Shown one piece after another: positions 35,031 to 47,116 of a stretch of 64,000 bases of DNA. The notes beneath the pieces were generated by a model. It made no database searches and was not told the origin of the DNA. It saw only the letters and a list, made by a program, of their open reading frames with translations. The translations under genes and the position numbers were made by a program. Origin of the DNA: Stratiolaelaps scimitus (Eukaryota; Arthropoda; Arachnida; Mesostigmata; Laelapidae); the NCBI GenBank assembly GCA_019614645.1, contig JABWDB010000006.1, forward strand, positions 4,030,001 to 4,094,000, read 5' to 3'. Every line of letters begins with the position of its first letter. Position 1 is the first letter of the stretch.

Positions 35031-36180
35031 GATTTGGCTCGCCTTGAGGTAATCACTTCTCGAGATCTCAAAGGGTCAGGCAGCCGGAGACAATGGCAAC
35101 GCCTTCTGATTTATATAAACTTCAGTGCTCGACTTGTGAGTTCAGATGCACTACTGTTTATCATACATTTACGCAGATTTTTCTGGGGGAGGCTCGGATG
35201 GTCAGCTTGGTCTAGATGCCGGCGTACGTTGCCGGATCAAGATTCTTCAGGGTTCCTATTCTGTCCAATTCGACGTGATTTCCGATGCAGATCCTCAAAT
35301 TCCATATAGACACCACTCAGCTACCGTTCAATGAAGTCTATGTTTAGAGCAAGAGTTGACAGTTGCGTTGATCTGCTATTTATTCGGATATGGATCATTG
35401 TATTGGCGCCTTCTTCGGCCCGACTAGGCCGAGAATCAGAAGTGGACCCTTTGGGCTATGGGCTGGAACCTAATTCTACCAGACGGCGTACAAACAGACG
35501 AACTCGTTGACGTGTGGCGATTGACACGCCAACTAGGCTGCAATTCGGTAGATTTTGGTTGATGCGAATGTCAATAAAATGTTCGATATACGGTCCGTTA
35601 AGTTGTTGACCTTGAAAGGTCATAGAGGCAAAAAAAAGGCATCACCTGGATAGCAAACGAGCCTTTACCCGAAGCGAAGAGAAACAGTAAAGATTCCTTC
35701 CTGGATTCAATCATCGTATACTCCGCGCTTACTTCGCCTCCGTGACAGGACGAAGCAGAGCGAAAATGGAAAGCTTTGCAATCAGATATTGTGCATCCAC
35801 GTAGTGCACAGTTATTGTTAGTCAAGAACCAGACCTATCCAGCCTGCCATCGAGCAAATGCCGGCAGGTCTGGCGAACGCCGGGCCAGCGTTGCCCGGCT
35901 GCCGCATTCGCCTGAGACGCATTACAAGCTGCTGCCCAGCAAACGCACGATCAGTACTAGCTCTGGTACGTCACCCATTCGCGGTCGGGTCGTCCCCAGC
36001 GCAGCTCGACTCATTCATCATATTTCGGCATCGGCCGCCCAGCGCGCTGCCTTCGAACAGGAGCGGCTTAAAGACGGCCAGGCCGCAGGTCCCCGACCCG
36101 CCCGAACTCCACCAGAAACTAACGTTGAAGGAAGCAGCATTAAATTCCACTGACCCGGAATGCTCCCCCATTCCCTTATA
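35030..36180. other. Unrecognised open frames, plus strand
   Basis: Plus frames at 35146-35334 (62 codons, ATG) and 35776-36153 (125 codons) have balanced, charged compositions. GC-rich from 35830, with a 7-bp hairpin GCCGGGC...GCCCGGC near 35879. No motif is identifiable. They could be retroelement debris or chance. Confidence 0.3.
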
Positions 36181-37545
36181 GAGCTGCACAGTACCCCTCA
36201 CTGTCGACAGCACACAAACAACGTGTCTCCATCGCCAACCTGCGTTTCAACCTATGTCACCCCCAACGGATTCCGACACAACTCAACGCCGTTCCACGCA
36301 CCCGGCCCCTATTACTTTCGGGTCCCGCTTTTGGTGGTCTATGTTGAAGCCTCTGATGGTATATTGTAACCTTGTGACGGAGGCATGTGAGGGAAGCATC
36401 CAATGACTACTATGGTAGGGTGTGCTGCCGTCTACCGTAGTATGTTTGTAAAGATTACGTTGGCGAGTACCGGAATGTCAGCCAGCATGACAGAAAAACG
36501 AGTGGGCACCGCTGCCCCCTGCCGTATGCTTGCCGGGAAAGAGCTGATGGAGGACGTTGGCTTCGCATAACAGGGCAGTTTGCCGATGCCCTATAGGGGC
36601 CCACAAGGAGACCATGAGGAGTTCTAACCGGCGCGGTATCACGATGTACCTCAACGAAGGGTGTGTGCACGCGACCAGGACAGATTGCCGACAGAGACCA
36701 AAGAGGCCCATTAGGATCATTTCAGCAGTTTCCTCTCACACATACTGCGCCTACTAGGTATAAGCTATAATAACAGGATATATCTAGAAAACTAGGTGTG
36801 CTGAAACATTGCAATCACAGCGAGTGATGTAGCATGGATCTGTCCGAGAAATGTGGAAACCAGGATGGATTCTGAGTAAAGACATCACACGCTTGTTACA
36901 TATGGCCACTTTTATAGGTCTCTATTTACTTGTATGTAGAGTGCGTGAATTATTACACTGTGCCCAACCCATTTGTCAAGAGCCAAGGCGTTTAAGTAGA
37001 CCTTGAATATACCTCAGCAACTATCCTACTGTAGTAAAGAGGAGCTAAATCCGAACGGACCTAACAAGTAGAAACTTCAATGAAGGAAAGAAACCACAAC
37101 TTCGACGCGGCTAGATGGAAACATTGAAGCTACACCAAATAAATGGATCCTATTTCAGAGAGAATTCATAGCTCGACGATCTTAGCTCGACCGAGCTACA
37201 AATTTCGTGAGTGGGTCTAACAGAAGGCGTGTCGACGTCTTGTAAGCTAGTCGAAAAATCAACGCTTTGCACCACTAACTATATTTAAATATTACATATA
37301 CACCGGTAGAGGGAAACGAAGAGTCCTCATGCTCAGAGGATTAATAGTAATAACAATTACACATGTATTTATGCACAACGTATATAGAGCTGTTAGATGA
37401 TAGGGTATGACAGTGTCGTGTACAGCGCGCATTTTCTTTTGGTTAGTCGTGGTTAGTCAGGGGTCTAGCGTGTAGCGTAGATCGTACTACCCCCAGCTAT
37501 CTCGAGATATTAAGGCATTTCTTGTGGGCGCTGAAGCAAGGCGCG
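36181..37545. other. No gene recognised; one short hairpin
   Basis: AT-leaning unique DNA. An 11-bp inverted repeat lies at 36408-36442. Nothing else seen. Confidence 0.5.
36408..36442. repeat. 11-bp inverted repeat
   Basis: TACTATGGTAG (36408-36418) pairs with CTACCGTAGTA (36432-36442). The one mismatch is a G-T pair, so a plus-strand RNA would pair fully. Confidence 0.65.
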
Positions 37546-38175
37546 TTCGGTGGCAGTTCGTTTTTATAGAGAATTCATTTTATTAGAGAACCGCCGCGCG
37601 GCTGAACCTCGCCGTGGGCGCGGCCTGCGCCCCGGACCGCCTCTGCCGCTTAGTCAACGACGACGACGACGCACGAAGCGCAGAAGAGAGATGGCGGCGA
37701 AGGAACCGAGTAAGACGAAGAAGCAGCCAGCCAGGCAGCCGCCCAATTGCAACTCCCTCGTCTTCTCGTAGTCGGCCTCGCCGTTCACTGTCCCCAGTGC
37801 GCCCCAAGTAGGGCCCCACCACCGACGTTGCTGTCATGAATAATGATTATTCCACCATGCGAGATGGTCGCGGGCGCCGGCTCGCGCGCGCGAGCCAGCA
37901 ATAGTGGCAGCGGACGCATAGCGGTTGGGGACCGCGAGGGTGCGCGACACAGCCTTCCAGCGTTGCTCGCATCGGTGAACGTTGGTGCACTGCGGCGCCT
38001 TCCTATGGGACACTATTCTTCCCTGGTTGGCCCCGGCTCCCGCGAGTCGCCCCTCTCGTACTGTTCGTATACGGCGGTTCCTCTAGTCCAATCACCTTCC
38101 AAGTTCCCCAATACCACCCATCCCCTTCGCGGAATAGCCCCCAATCTACGCAACTCCGCTCTACGTTAGTCCCCG
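37546..38175. other. GC-rich island
   Basis: CpG-dense with a (CGA)n run at 37657-37671. Frames of 73-108 codons are Arg/Pro/Ser-rich on both strands, with no domain. Confidence 0.45.
37657..37671. repeat. (CGA)n microsatellite
   Basis: Five CGA units. Confidence 0.85.
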
Positions 38176-38962
38176 ACGTTTTAGCACCAAGACGTCCACC
38201 AGCACCACCATGAGCATTGTTGCACCATCTTCATTGTGGCTGAGGTCGGCAAGACGTCACTGGTTACTTGTTTATTGTCTTCTTTCCTGTTTCGTTTAGG
38301 ACGTTTATTATTAGAGACTGTTGTGAAAAGTTCTGTATGGTTGTACGACCTATGAATAAGCCCGACCAATTGAAAGGGTATCCCTTCGGTTGACGACTTT
38401 GTAATACCTTTCTTAAACGATAGAATATTGAGCGACATAAACATATGCATATGCTACTACGCTTCGTGAACGAAAACAGCACGGCTTCAACCCGGCAAAG
38501 GCATCTGCGTCGCTTCGGTGAACGATGCTCAACCAGAAGTACGTACGAGCGGCCTTACGTTGGTAGGCAAGATGTATTTTGCCCCGCGACGTATTTTATA
38601 ACAACAATAAATGTATTATAACCAACATACGCCCTCGTATATCTGGCGTCCCACGTGTGTGATGACGCATTCTTTACATTATAGTTAGCCAAGGTAAAGA
38701 GTGGGATTGCTGAGATTGCGCAGACTACCTTCCTTCTGGTCCGATCCGTATTGTCATCGCAGGAGCAACAGTCGACAACCGCTGGTGCACATGCAAGCCA
38801 TCAGCCGGCGCGTTTCACCTGGGCCCCGAACGTCCCTTTACAAATCATCCAGCGGGCCATGCTATGATCACGCGACGTGGCATTGCGTGATCTCAGCCTA
38901 TGACGGCGTTGGGTCTTTTTGACCCTCTACTGCAGTCTGTTCAGTAGCATGCAGCCGGAAAA
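38176..38962. other. No gene recognised
   Basis: Mixed DNA. A 73-codon plus frame at 38701-38922 could belong to the retroelement-like locus downstream but has no motif. Confidence 0.4.
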
Positions 38963-39430
38963 ATGCGTTCCGAGTTTAGTGATGATCTCGCTGAAGCGCG
39001 GCTCGTCCCGATGCTTCGTCCAAGCTTCAGCCACGTCGAGACCATCCGCTTCGACGTCAAGCGCTTCATATCAGGAACGTGGCGGTTTTCTGACATCTTC
39101 TTGATTCGATGCTCCCCTGCCCGTTGTCAGCTCCTGGGACACCTGACTTCTAAGTGTCCTCGGCGACCGCAGTTGTTCCATCCCCAAGGGCTCTCGGCCC
39201 TGAAGGCAAGTAAAATGCCAAGTGTTGCCGCCCTCCAACTCCGCTGTCAGTTCCGCTTGTTCGCGCTCCCCTTCTCGACATCCACGTGCGAAACAAGCAA
39301 GGGTTAGAAAACCGGCCGCTGTAGTTCCAGACAAGCAATTGACGAATACATCTGACCGACATCCTCCTGCTTTCGTTGCATCCCCGAGGAACGTACCGGC
39401 TGTAAGTAGCAGTTCTGTACGGTGTTAATA
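38963..39430 (+). pseudogene. Possible retroelement gag fragment with zinc-knuckle-like motif
   Basis: A plus frame with a true ATG (38963-39307, 114 codons) has a charged N-terminal part, then CSPARCQLLGHLTSKCPRR at residues 50-68. This gives C-x4-C-x4-H-x4-C with Gly before His and basic residues after, matching the retroelement CCHC zinc knuckle except that the first spacing is four rather than two. A second frame (39222-39428) then carries on with an Arg/Pro/Ser-rich tail, which would imply a frameshift. This order is typical of gag or LINE ORF1 proteins, but a single imperfect motif is weak evidence. No protease or reverse transcriptase was seen next to it. Confidence 0.3.
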
Positions 39431-42000
39431 ACCGGCGCTCGTAGATGAACGTACAAAAGCCCTTGCCTCGCTCTGTTTCACTCGCTTGTGCGTTTTACTT
39501 TTTGTAAAAAGTAAAAAACATTATTTCCAACACCAATCGTCGCGATAGCTATGTCCCGCTGCGATCTTCCTTTTGAGAATATCCGCCTGAATGCATGTAT
39601 ACTCATCCATATAGTCTGTACGAGTACAAACAAACAATCACGTCGCCTCGTAATCGCGGTCCTCGCCGCCAGCTGCGAGAAATTCTGTCCGTTTTCCCCT
39701 TCCAGGCAAGGAGCACCATAAACTAGTTCAAGCATCCGGCGGCCACGCGAGCTAAAAACCCCTGCAGTCTCGTGTCCGCCAGTGGGTGCGGCCTGAACCG
39801 CATCGAGCAGTGGCCTCTCGAGTGCACGAATTCGAGAAGCTCGAGTACATGTCCACTGTCGCACCGATCGGTATCCAGCACGTTTCACTGCGGGCAATAG
39901 GGTAAGTGACACCTTCGCAAGTCTTCCAGAGGATGTCGGGAAAACACGAAGAAAGCATCCTCCCAGGCTCCGCTCACCATCCATCCGAGTTTTTCCCGCA
40001 TATGTGTACACGTGGATGTACTCTGTGTTAGCATTGGCGTTTTCAGAACTTCCTTCCGCGTTACTAATCCGACTTGCCCCAGGCGCAGTGCGTTACGAGA
40101 GCCGCATTCAACCGCGAACGAGGGCACTATCGGGCACCGAGCAGTGGAGTTCCTGAACGAGATTAAATTGCCGAACTGCAAACGTTTTTCGACTGCCAAT
40201 GCGCGCACTTCGACGTAACACCGCAGTTGTTTCGAAAGTGCATACATACAATGCAAGTGTAATCCTTCCCATAGCCAACGACTGACTGGCTCAGTTCTTA
40301 ACGGTCGAAAATTTCCAGTTGGGAATCCCGAATGAATCGGTTTTCGAATATCGAGGGCCACTCAATAGCAACTCAAATATTAGAAATACGTTAGGATCTT
40401 AGCGCATTGTCAACAATATTGAATATGAATAGGTAATTAGCTCTATTTAGAGGAATATCGACGAAATGTTTGTCAATTCAAACCCGACCCCGTTACGTCT
40501 AAGGTGTTGTTAATTAGCACAAAGCAAGAGACCCCCTATCAAAAAACACTGAATATCATAGGATTTAAATTGCCAGATGGCACTTCTTGCTATTTTGTTG
40601 ATAAATCAGAGCTCGATATGAAGACAATGGTATCAAATCACAGAGCATCAAGCGGGTTTGTGTTCATAACGCTAACATCTTTTATAACGATTTTATTAGC
40701 GAATATATAACGGATACGATAGACTTGCTTCCGATTACTATATTCTATGCAGTCACACCCCTGTGCGCTGTATGTATACTGCAGAGCTGGGATAAATTAA
40801 ATGTTGCCAGGGCAATAACATCCTGCATTATTTAACCAGGAGTTGATTGAACGTTAAAGAAGTTACTTCGTCCCGTAACATAAAACGTTTTCTACGTTGA
40901 TATTCTGTTGCTCCAGTGTTCCATAAGTACTCCTAAACGATTACGGCTCGAGTGTGTTGACGCAATAGCTCGATTATTAACTCTGTCCGTCATTATTTAT
41001 TCACTCATGTTGAGTGGGCACGTGTCGTAGCTGGACTTGAACCGGCGCAGTTCGGCACTTTGAACGATTGGTGGACTAGAGGACACGCGTGATATGGGTT
41101 AATCTGAACGCGCCGTTTATGATACATGTACCCCGTCAATTCGCTAAACTGTGCTCACATAATCCTTTGCGTTATGACTGCGGCCACTTTACTAATTAAG
41201 TACCCACACAATGTGCCTTGTATCAGTCCCGCCAAGTCGCACATAGTCCTTAACGATAACGAAAGTATCACCGAAAGGTTGTCAGACCGGCAAACCGGCT
41301 TCAATCGATTTGAAACCATAATATTTCAGATTGGTCTCTACCGAATGCGAGGTAGTAGATTATTAGGTTGTAGTAATTCAACATCACCTTCTGTTCAATT
41401 ACTTAATAGTATTTTTCTATATATTTATAAAATAATAGCATGAATCTTAATTGTAAGAATATAAAACTTTAAATGAACCTTCAATGAAATATCTTAGCAT
41501 GCATTCGATACACAGTAGTGAGTAACATCTTACTACATCTTATGAGATCAATCGTCTCTGTCTATAATAGACACTCGCTACTTAAACCTCCATATATTTA
41601 AGTTGGCGCCATTTGGACATGAACAAGAGATGTAACGCAATCCGTCAAATCCTGCCTCTTATCGCCCTTGGGAAAAAGCTAAAAATCTATTTACATCTCC
41701 ATTGATCGGCAGACGGCCACTTCGGGCCCTAATAAATACATTGGTAGATAAGCACATAGATTGCCGGCTCGTTGTTCTGCCTGTAAATCTGGTTATTTCT
41801 TCCGCCCTATCTTAATTTTCCGTTGTATCCGCTATACTGTGAGATGAATAACGAGACAGTATAAATATTCTAGATAATCTATTTGTATTATATAGTCTTT
41901 CTATATATAATATGACTCTTTGCAGGTCACTCGACAGGTTAGCATGAGCAATCGATATACATATTTACAACCTTAAAGGCAATACTACGATCGATCGCCG
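39431..42000. other. No gene recognised; AT-rich towards the right
   Basis: A 177-codon minus frame (39478-40011) and a 158-codon one (39885-40361) overlap in moderately GC-rich DNA and are unrecognised. From 40.4 to 42 kb the DNA is AT-rich with nothing notable except a lone minus-strand B-box-like GGTTCAAGTCC (41043-41033) without a matching A-box. Confidence 0.45.
39493..39516. repeat. Perfect 11-bp inverted repeat, 2-nt centre
   Basis: TTTTACTTTTT (39493-39503), GT, AAAAAGTAAAA (39506-39516). A near-perfect palindrome that could extrude as a cruciform. Confidence 0.85.
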
Positions 42001-42820
42001 GACCTCACTTCATTTGTACATCTCTCCCGCCCTCACGTATAGTAAAATAATTAGGAGTCATTGTCAGCGTATATTCTCCCTTTGTGCCCAGTGGTCCTTT
42101 CGTGTTGACAATCTCCTCCTCGAATCGATGGCACCCGAGCACACTCCTCCAGAGGCAGTGCACGGCGGACACGGCCTGCCACCCCTCACGGAACACGGCC
42201 CCATCTAGCAGGCAAATCCAGGCTCTCTCTCCGCGCCTCTGCGACGCCTACGAGGTATATTATCATTGCTATTGCGACCTTGTTGTGCCCAATCGGAACA
42301 GCGCAATAGAAGTAGTCGGAAGGGGAAGCCAGGAGCAAGGCGAATGAGACCCGCAGAGCTGCTGGTTAGGTAATTAATGGCAATATAATTAGGCCACGGC
42401 CATGGCGACGACAAGAGCAGCACGAAACGCGCCACAAGCGAACTAAGAATGGGTGAATCTGTGAGAGGTCAGGACCGAGGAGCTGCGCTCTCTCGCTCTC
42501 TCTCTCGATGTCTCTCGCCGCGGACGAACTCGTGAACAAACGAATAGCTCGAGCGACCAGTGTACGTGTCTGTGTGTGGAGCAATTGCCTTCTGTCGGCG
42601 AGTTGTAGCGATCAGCGTACACTCTGCCATGGGGCGAGTTGTCGACGAATGGGAAAACGAGCGAGATGCGATAGGAACCGTGGTGATCGTGTGGCTGCGG
42701 GCGCGTAGTAGGGGGAATTGGTGGACACTGTTGTAGAAGAAGGGCCAACAGTAAAAGGCTATTCTGTCTTGAAAGAGACACCGAAAGTACCGATGCGTGG
42801 ACATGGTTAACGATAGCGTT
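42001..42820. other. GC-rich island
   Basis: CpG-rich with a GCTCTCTCGCTCTCTCTCTC stretch at 42485-42510. Overlapping open frames on both strands (72-112 codons) carry no motif. Confidence 0.45.
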
Positions 42821-43389
42821 CGAGAGGTCCAGCGATTTTATAATAAAAAAAACTGTTGGCTTCGTCAGGTCACGGCTTCATCGCCGGGGTGACACCTTCT
42901 CTACTCGATGTTGCATGGGATCATGATGTGGTGAAACCCTCCCCTTAGGTTGTTTGTATTTTCTGTCGCTTGTGTGTCGTGGGAGTTTATATGAAGTAGT
43001 TGAGCAGAATATGTTCGATTTCGATAGATTCACTAAATATAATACAATTCATCCGCAGCTATATCAGTCAGTTCAGCAGTGATAAGCAAACACAACGATT
43101 TACTCTTCATTCGAGATTAGTTCAAATTTAGATTTCGGAATTTCGACGAGTCGGCATCATAACATAGTGTTGTGCATGACCTTCGGCCGCTATGAAGTCA
43201 GCTCTATCTCCTGCATACGAATGCATCTTCGTCAATTCGTTGGGTGTTAACCTTGCCGCCCCAAATGAAATTCTGACTTGTGCTATTTGCCTGAGGAGCA
43301 GCATTGAACTCACATCACGCAGGATTCACGCATTCACTATTCGTTTAGACGATGCGCTGTAAACATTCGCCAATTTTCCTATTCGTGCC

Positions 43390-43390
<1 letters not shown>

Positions 43391-43422
<32 letters not shown>
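43391..43422. repeat. (TA)n microsatellite
   Basis: Sixteen perfect TA units. Confidence 0.95.
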
Positions 43423-43426
<4 letters not shown>

Positions 43427-45081
43427 TATGAATAATCAATAATATCGATGCTAGCATAAGCATTAATTGGTATTCGCCTCGGCGTATGAACGATCGACTA
43501 TACAGGTCGACTTTTGATATTCATGAGATGATTGAATACCTTGGCGCCATACACATATCGGTTTGACATATCGAACGCATCACGCTTCGTGCCATGTTTG
43601 TTGTGACCCGTTCACCTGTGAGAATCCAATCAAAGATACCTCCAATGGGTTGCCGGCAACGTATAGTAAGCAATAGGCTCTCGTATAGTAATGAGACCAT
43701 TTGTAAGAAAGGCCCAGTGTTCATTATCATCTGCACAGTCCCACGTTCATTACATAAGGCACTTCGAATGGTATTAGCTTGTTAAGAACGTTTACAATCA
43801 ATCAGCCGTTCAGCTCGACTGTCCTTTGGTGTCAAAGATGTCCATATATATCTTATTTATATTACTTACTTATAGATATTACTTGTCATAAGAGTTACTT
43901 TAGTTAATTTTTTTTACCACGGAGGTGTCGCTGAAAAGGGCAATCTCTGGGTCGACGACGCACCGTCGTCCATTCCCGACCACTGCCCAAATGATGGCGC
44001 TATAATTATTAGGTTCTTATCTAAGCTTAGTAAGAGTGCGAGGATGTGTCATAATTAGTTAAAGGGGTGACCAGATCATCTGGGATAACCAGCTTAGAGA
44101 AGGCAGCTTATAGAAAAAAGCACTGGCATGTGTTAGTGGATCGAAGAGAAATCGAAGTGAATTATGCTAAGTATTTCAATGCGACGATCCGGGGGCCAAA
44201 TGCATTTATCCGTGAGATAAGAAAGTTCTGATCCCTTATTGCCTCCAACGGCGCTATGATAAACGCGGGTAATGCAGATTTCACCGCGATGGCACACATG
44301 TTGGCTTAGGATTATGTGGTACGCCCACATGGACGGACGTGAGAAGTTAATGAATCTATATTCTCGCGCGCCATATACTAGGTGCCCATCTCAAACGCAT
44401 CCGCGACTGAGCATCCACACAAACAAATGACCAAAACAAATATAAATGCTTCATGTGAATGTGGGTACACACGTCGATAAATGCAGACGAGCTGTTCATT
44501 CTCGGTGGAAACTCGAAAGTAAAGTACAATCTATTTTCGTCCACGTAATTAGTTGGCCGCCTCTAGAGTAGTCGGCTAGTTGCCACGCGCAGACGGGACA
44601 CATAGACATACATGTATATTCCTATCATGCTCTATTCTTTTGTCATATTATGAGAGATGATAGAGATTTCGATAGATTCGACATGTGTTCTAATCTATGG
44701 CAAACGATTGTTCCAGTTAGTTGGTGATAGTATATTTGACGCTTGATCCATACACGGGCACTGTACCGGCCAGTGAGTCGCCATTGTGGTGTTATAGTCG
44801 TTTGGTCGAGAGTCTTCTACAATTAACTTTCTGTTGCGATTTGTTTCGCAAGGATAGTCTGCAACTTTCGGGCAGCGATGAAGTTGAAGATAACTGCAGA
44901 ATGAATGAAAAATAACGAAGATCCACGGAACGGTAAATCCGTTGATATGAGGCATCAATCAAGGCATGATACGTTCCATCAACATCTGAAGAGCGCCATA
45001 ACAGCTGTGCAGCAATGCTCGCATGGGAGGCAGAATGAGGGGGTTTGCAGTCACCCGGTATACACTCGGTTACTATCTACT

Positions 45082-45122
45082 TATCCATCCATCTATATAT
45101 CTGTCTATCTATCTATCTATAA
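45082..45122. repeat. (CTAT)n/(CATC)n tetranucleotide repeat
   Basis: Imperfect quartets: CCATCCATCTATATATC, then CTATCTATCTATCTAT. Confidence 0.85.
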
Positions 45123-45224
45123 TAATACTAAACGTGTATTCTCCGGGTAGATTCTCAGCTGACATTCAACGTTCACCGTACAGCCCCTTCAGGCATTGCT
45201 TCATAAGACGAACCCCTTTAAATG

Positions 45225-45330
45225 CAAATATGCAACGGTAGGGATCGAACCTGCGTGTGCACCTACGCGGCTCCTCCGGTTTATCTCTCGAATACTGAAC
45301 CGATCTTACTACCATTCAGCTAAACATGTA
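45225..45330 (-). mobile_element. tRNA-derived SINE-like element, copy B
   Basis: On the minus strand A-box TAGCTGAATGG (plus 45312-45322) precedes B-box AGGTTCGATCCC (plus 45241-45252), about 60 bp apart. The sequence next to the B-box (GTGCACCTACG, then GGCTCCTC) matches copy A at 31.7 kb, so the two are one family. The long A-to-B spacing makes a working tRNA unlikely. The ends are undetermined. Confidence 0.55.
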
Positions 45331-46202
45331 TTCCCTTCAGGTATCCCATTTGATGTGGCGGCTGTATGTTGACGCGTGGTGTCCGACGTATGCTATTTAT
45401 ACTGTACCAGTGTAAATTCAAGGCTGCTAGCTATAAAAAGGCACACAATGCACTGGTCTATTTGTCTTTTCTTCAATACTGCGATGCCACTGCAGCGGTT
45501 GCCGTCACGGCCTCGACCGCGGCGCCTCCGGATGCAAAGTGGCCCCTATTGATGACCTTCGCCTTTTCAGCATCGCTGCCTAATGTAGTCTGCTCATGTT
45601 TTCGTCTCGTGTCTTAATCATGTAGCAGGGTTCTTCGTCTTCATCTTCTTCTCCGCCCTCTGGGAGAATTTCGTCTAGGACAAAATGTGGAAGGATGGGG
45701 GGTGGGAGGGGGGGGGGGGGGGGCTCGCTCGCATGTCCCGGTCGTCGTGGCTAGGGCAAAACAAGGCCATGCATCTGCGTTCGTTCGCTATTTCTCCCGG
45801 GCGCTCTCTTGTCTCTCTCTTAGTGTCAGCCGCCCGGGCATTCGGCTACTGGGTAGCAAGACAGCAAGGAGCGAAGGACATTAAATTTAATTTTTGTTCA
45901 ACGTCAACCCCAATTAACCTCGACATCTCCAGGGGACACGAGTTAAGGGTGGCTCCGGCGGGAGGGCGGGAGGGGACAATGTCTGCAACGGCGAACGGCT
46001 GCTTCAAAGATATCAGCTTCGCGCGGCCGTGCACAAATGCAGGTCACAAAGCAACGCCAATGCTGCAGCTGCTGCCGCCACCGTCTCGTTTGCGTTCGCC
46101 CGCGTCTCGGAATAACTCGACGGTATTTTTTCTTTACTTCACTCGAAAAGCTTTTACCGATGAGGATATAGATAGGCTGTATGTACTTTTTAGACTTAAA
46201 GC

Positions 46203-46205
<3 letters not shown>
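45331..46205. other. Moderately GC-rich DNA with a long open frame
   Basis: A 215-codon plus frame (45685-46332) runs through the G-run and into the TA array. Its middle has mixed composition without a domain, and its end is the Ile-Tyr artefact. A minus frame overlaps. No gene is called. Confidence 0.45.
45698..45723. repeat. G-run with 16 consecutive G
   Basis: GGGGGGTGGGA followed by 16 G (45708-45723). Potential G-quadruplex and a likely sequencing-length error site. Confidence 0.9.

Positions 46206-46254
<49 letters not shown>
46206..46254. repeat. (TA)n microsatellite
   Basis: About 24 perfect TA units. Confidence 0.95.
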
Positions 46255-46256
<2 letters not shown>

Positions 46257-47074
46257 GCCTTCCTGCAGCTCTGCTCAAGACATTGTTTCCTCTACAGCTA
46301 TTCGATTATTTTTTGCTATCACGTCTATATAAATTCGTCCTGTATACATGCATCAGTGCCGTTTAAATGTCTATGCTCGTCCGTACGCCGCTATACGCTA
46401 GTATGTGGGTAGAGTGAAACAATGATTATTTTGATCGGTGCGATACGTTTTGCATTTTCATTTTGTACCTTGTCCAAGGCTGACCCAGAAATTCATAGCA
46501 GGGTTCCTACAGTTCTTGGGTCCCCTGGGGAGCAATTCGAGCTTGTGGAAACTCAACAGAACTACTGACAGGGGGGAGGGCGGGGGTGATGGCAGGTCGG
46601 GCGTTGTGAATAAATAGACTTCGTAGTTGAGTCGAACACATTTGCTTATCAAAATATTAATCTGGCTTTGTCGCCAAGGCGCTAATAAACTTAAGGACTG
46701 ATACTGAATGATCTATCAACGCGAATAGATCAAACGTAGGGGGAAACATGCACACAAATGGTTGTGGCAGTAGTTTCGTCTTTCGGCTTCGGTGACACGA
46801 CGTGCAAGTCGGACAGCACGTCGACACTAAGCGGCAGACGATTGGCTGTATTATAGTACAGGAACGAATTGCTCAATCCCCGATTTGTCGATCTGTATCC
46901 TCAGGCATCAGTTGCTCTTGAAAGGAGATCCCCACATCTTCACCGCTGCGCGGTCTGCCTGAAGCAGAAGGACTTCGTAGGGATGTAATCAATGCAAGAA
47001 CGTCAACGACCTTAACAAAAGCATATGTGCAGTATCGATTGGTTAGTAATAGATGAATCAACAGCGAAAAAAGA

Positions 47075-47116
47075 ACCGTGGAGGTTAAATGTTGGCTGAG
47101 CGTCAGCCCAGACAAT
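47075..47116. repeat. 42-bp dispersed sequence, copy 2
   Basis: Matches 3529-3570 without gaps. Forms GGCTGAGCGTCAGCC, a 6-bp hairpin. The minus-strand reading lies within the hydrophobic 120-codon frame. Confidence 0.6.

Larger units (their letters stand above)
42821..45224. other. No gene recognised; AT-rich DNA
   Basis: Contains the (TA)n at 43391-43422 and a GATA-type repeat at 45082-45122. Short frames only. Confidence 0.5.

Noticed and set aside
41000..41090. Functional tRNA gene on the minus strand
   Set aside because: A B-box and a possible acceptor pairing (CGTGTC with GACACG) are present, but no A-box or credible D and anticodon arms could be found.
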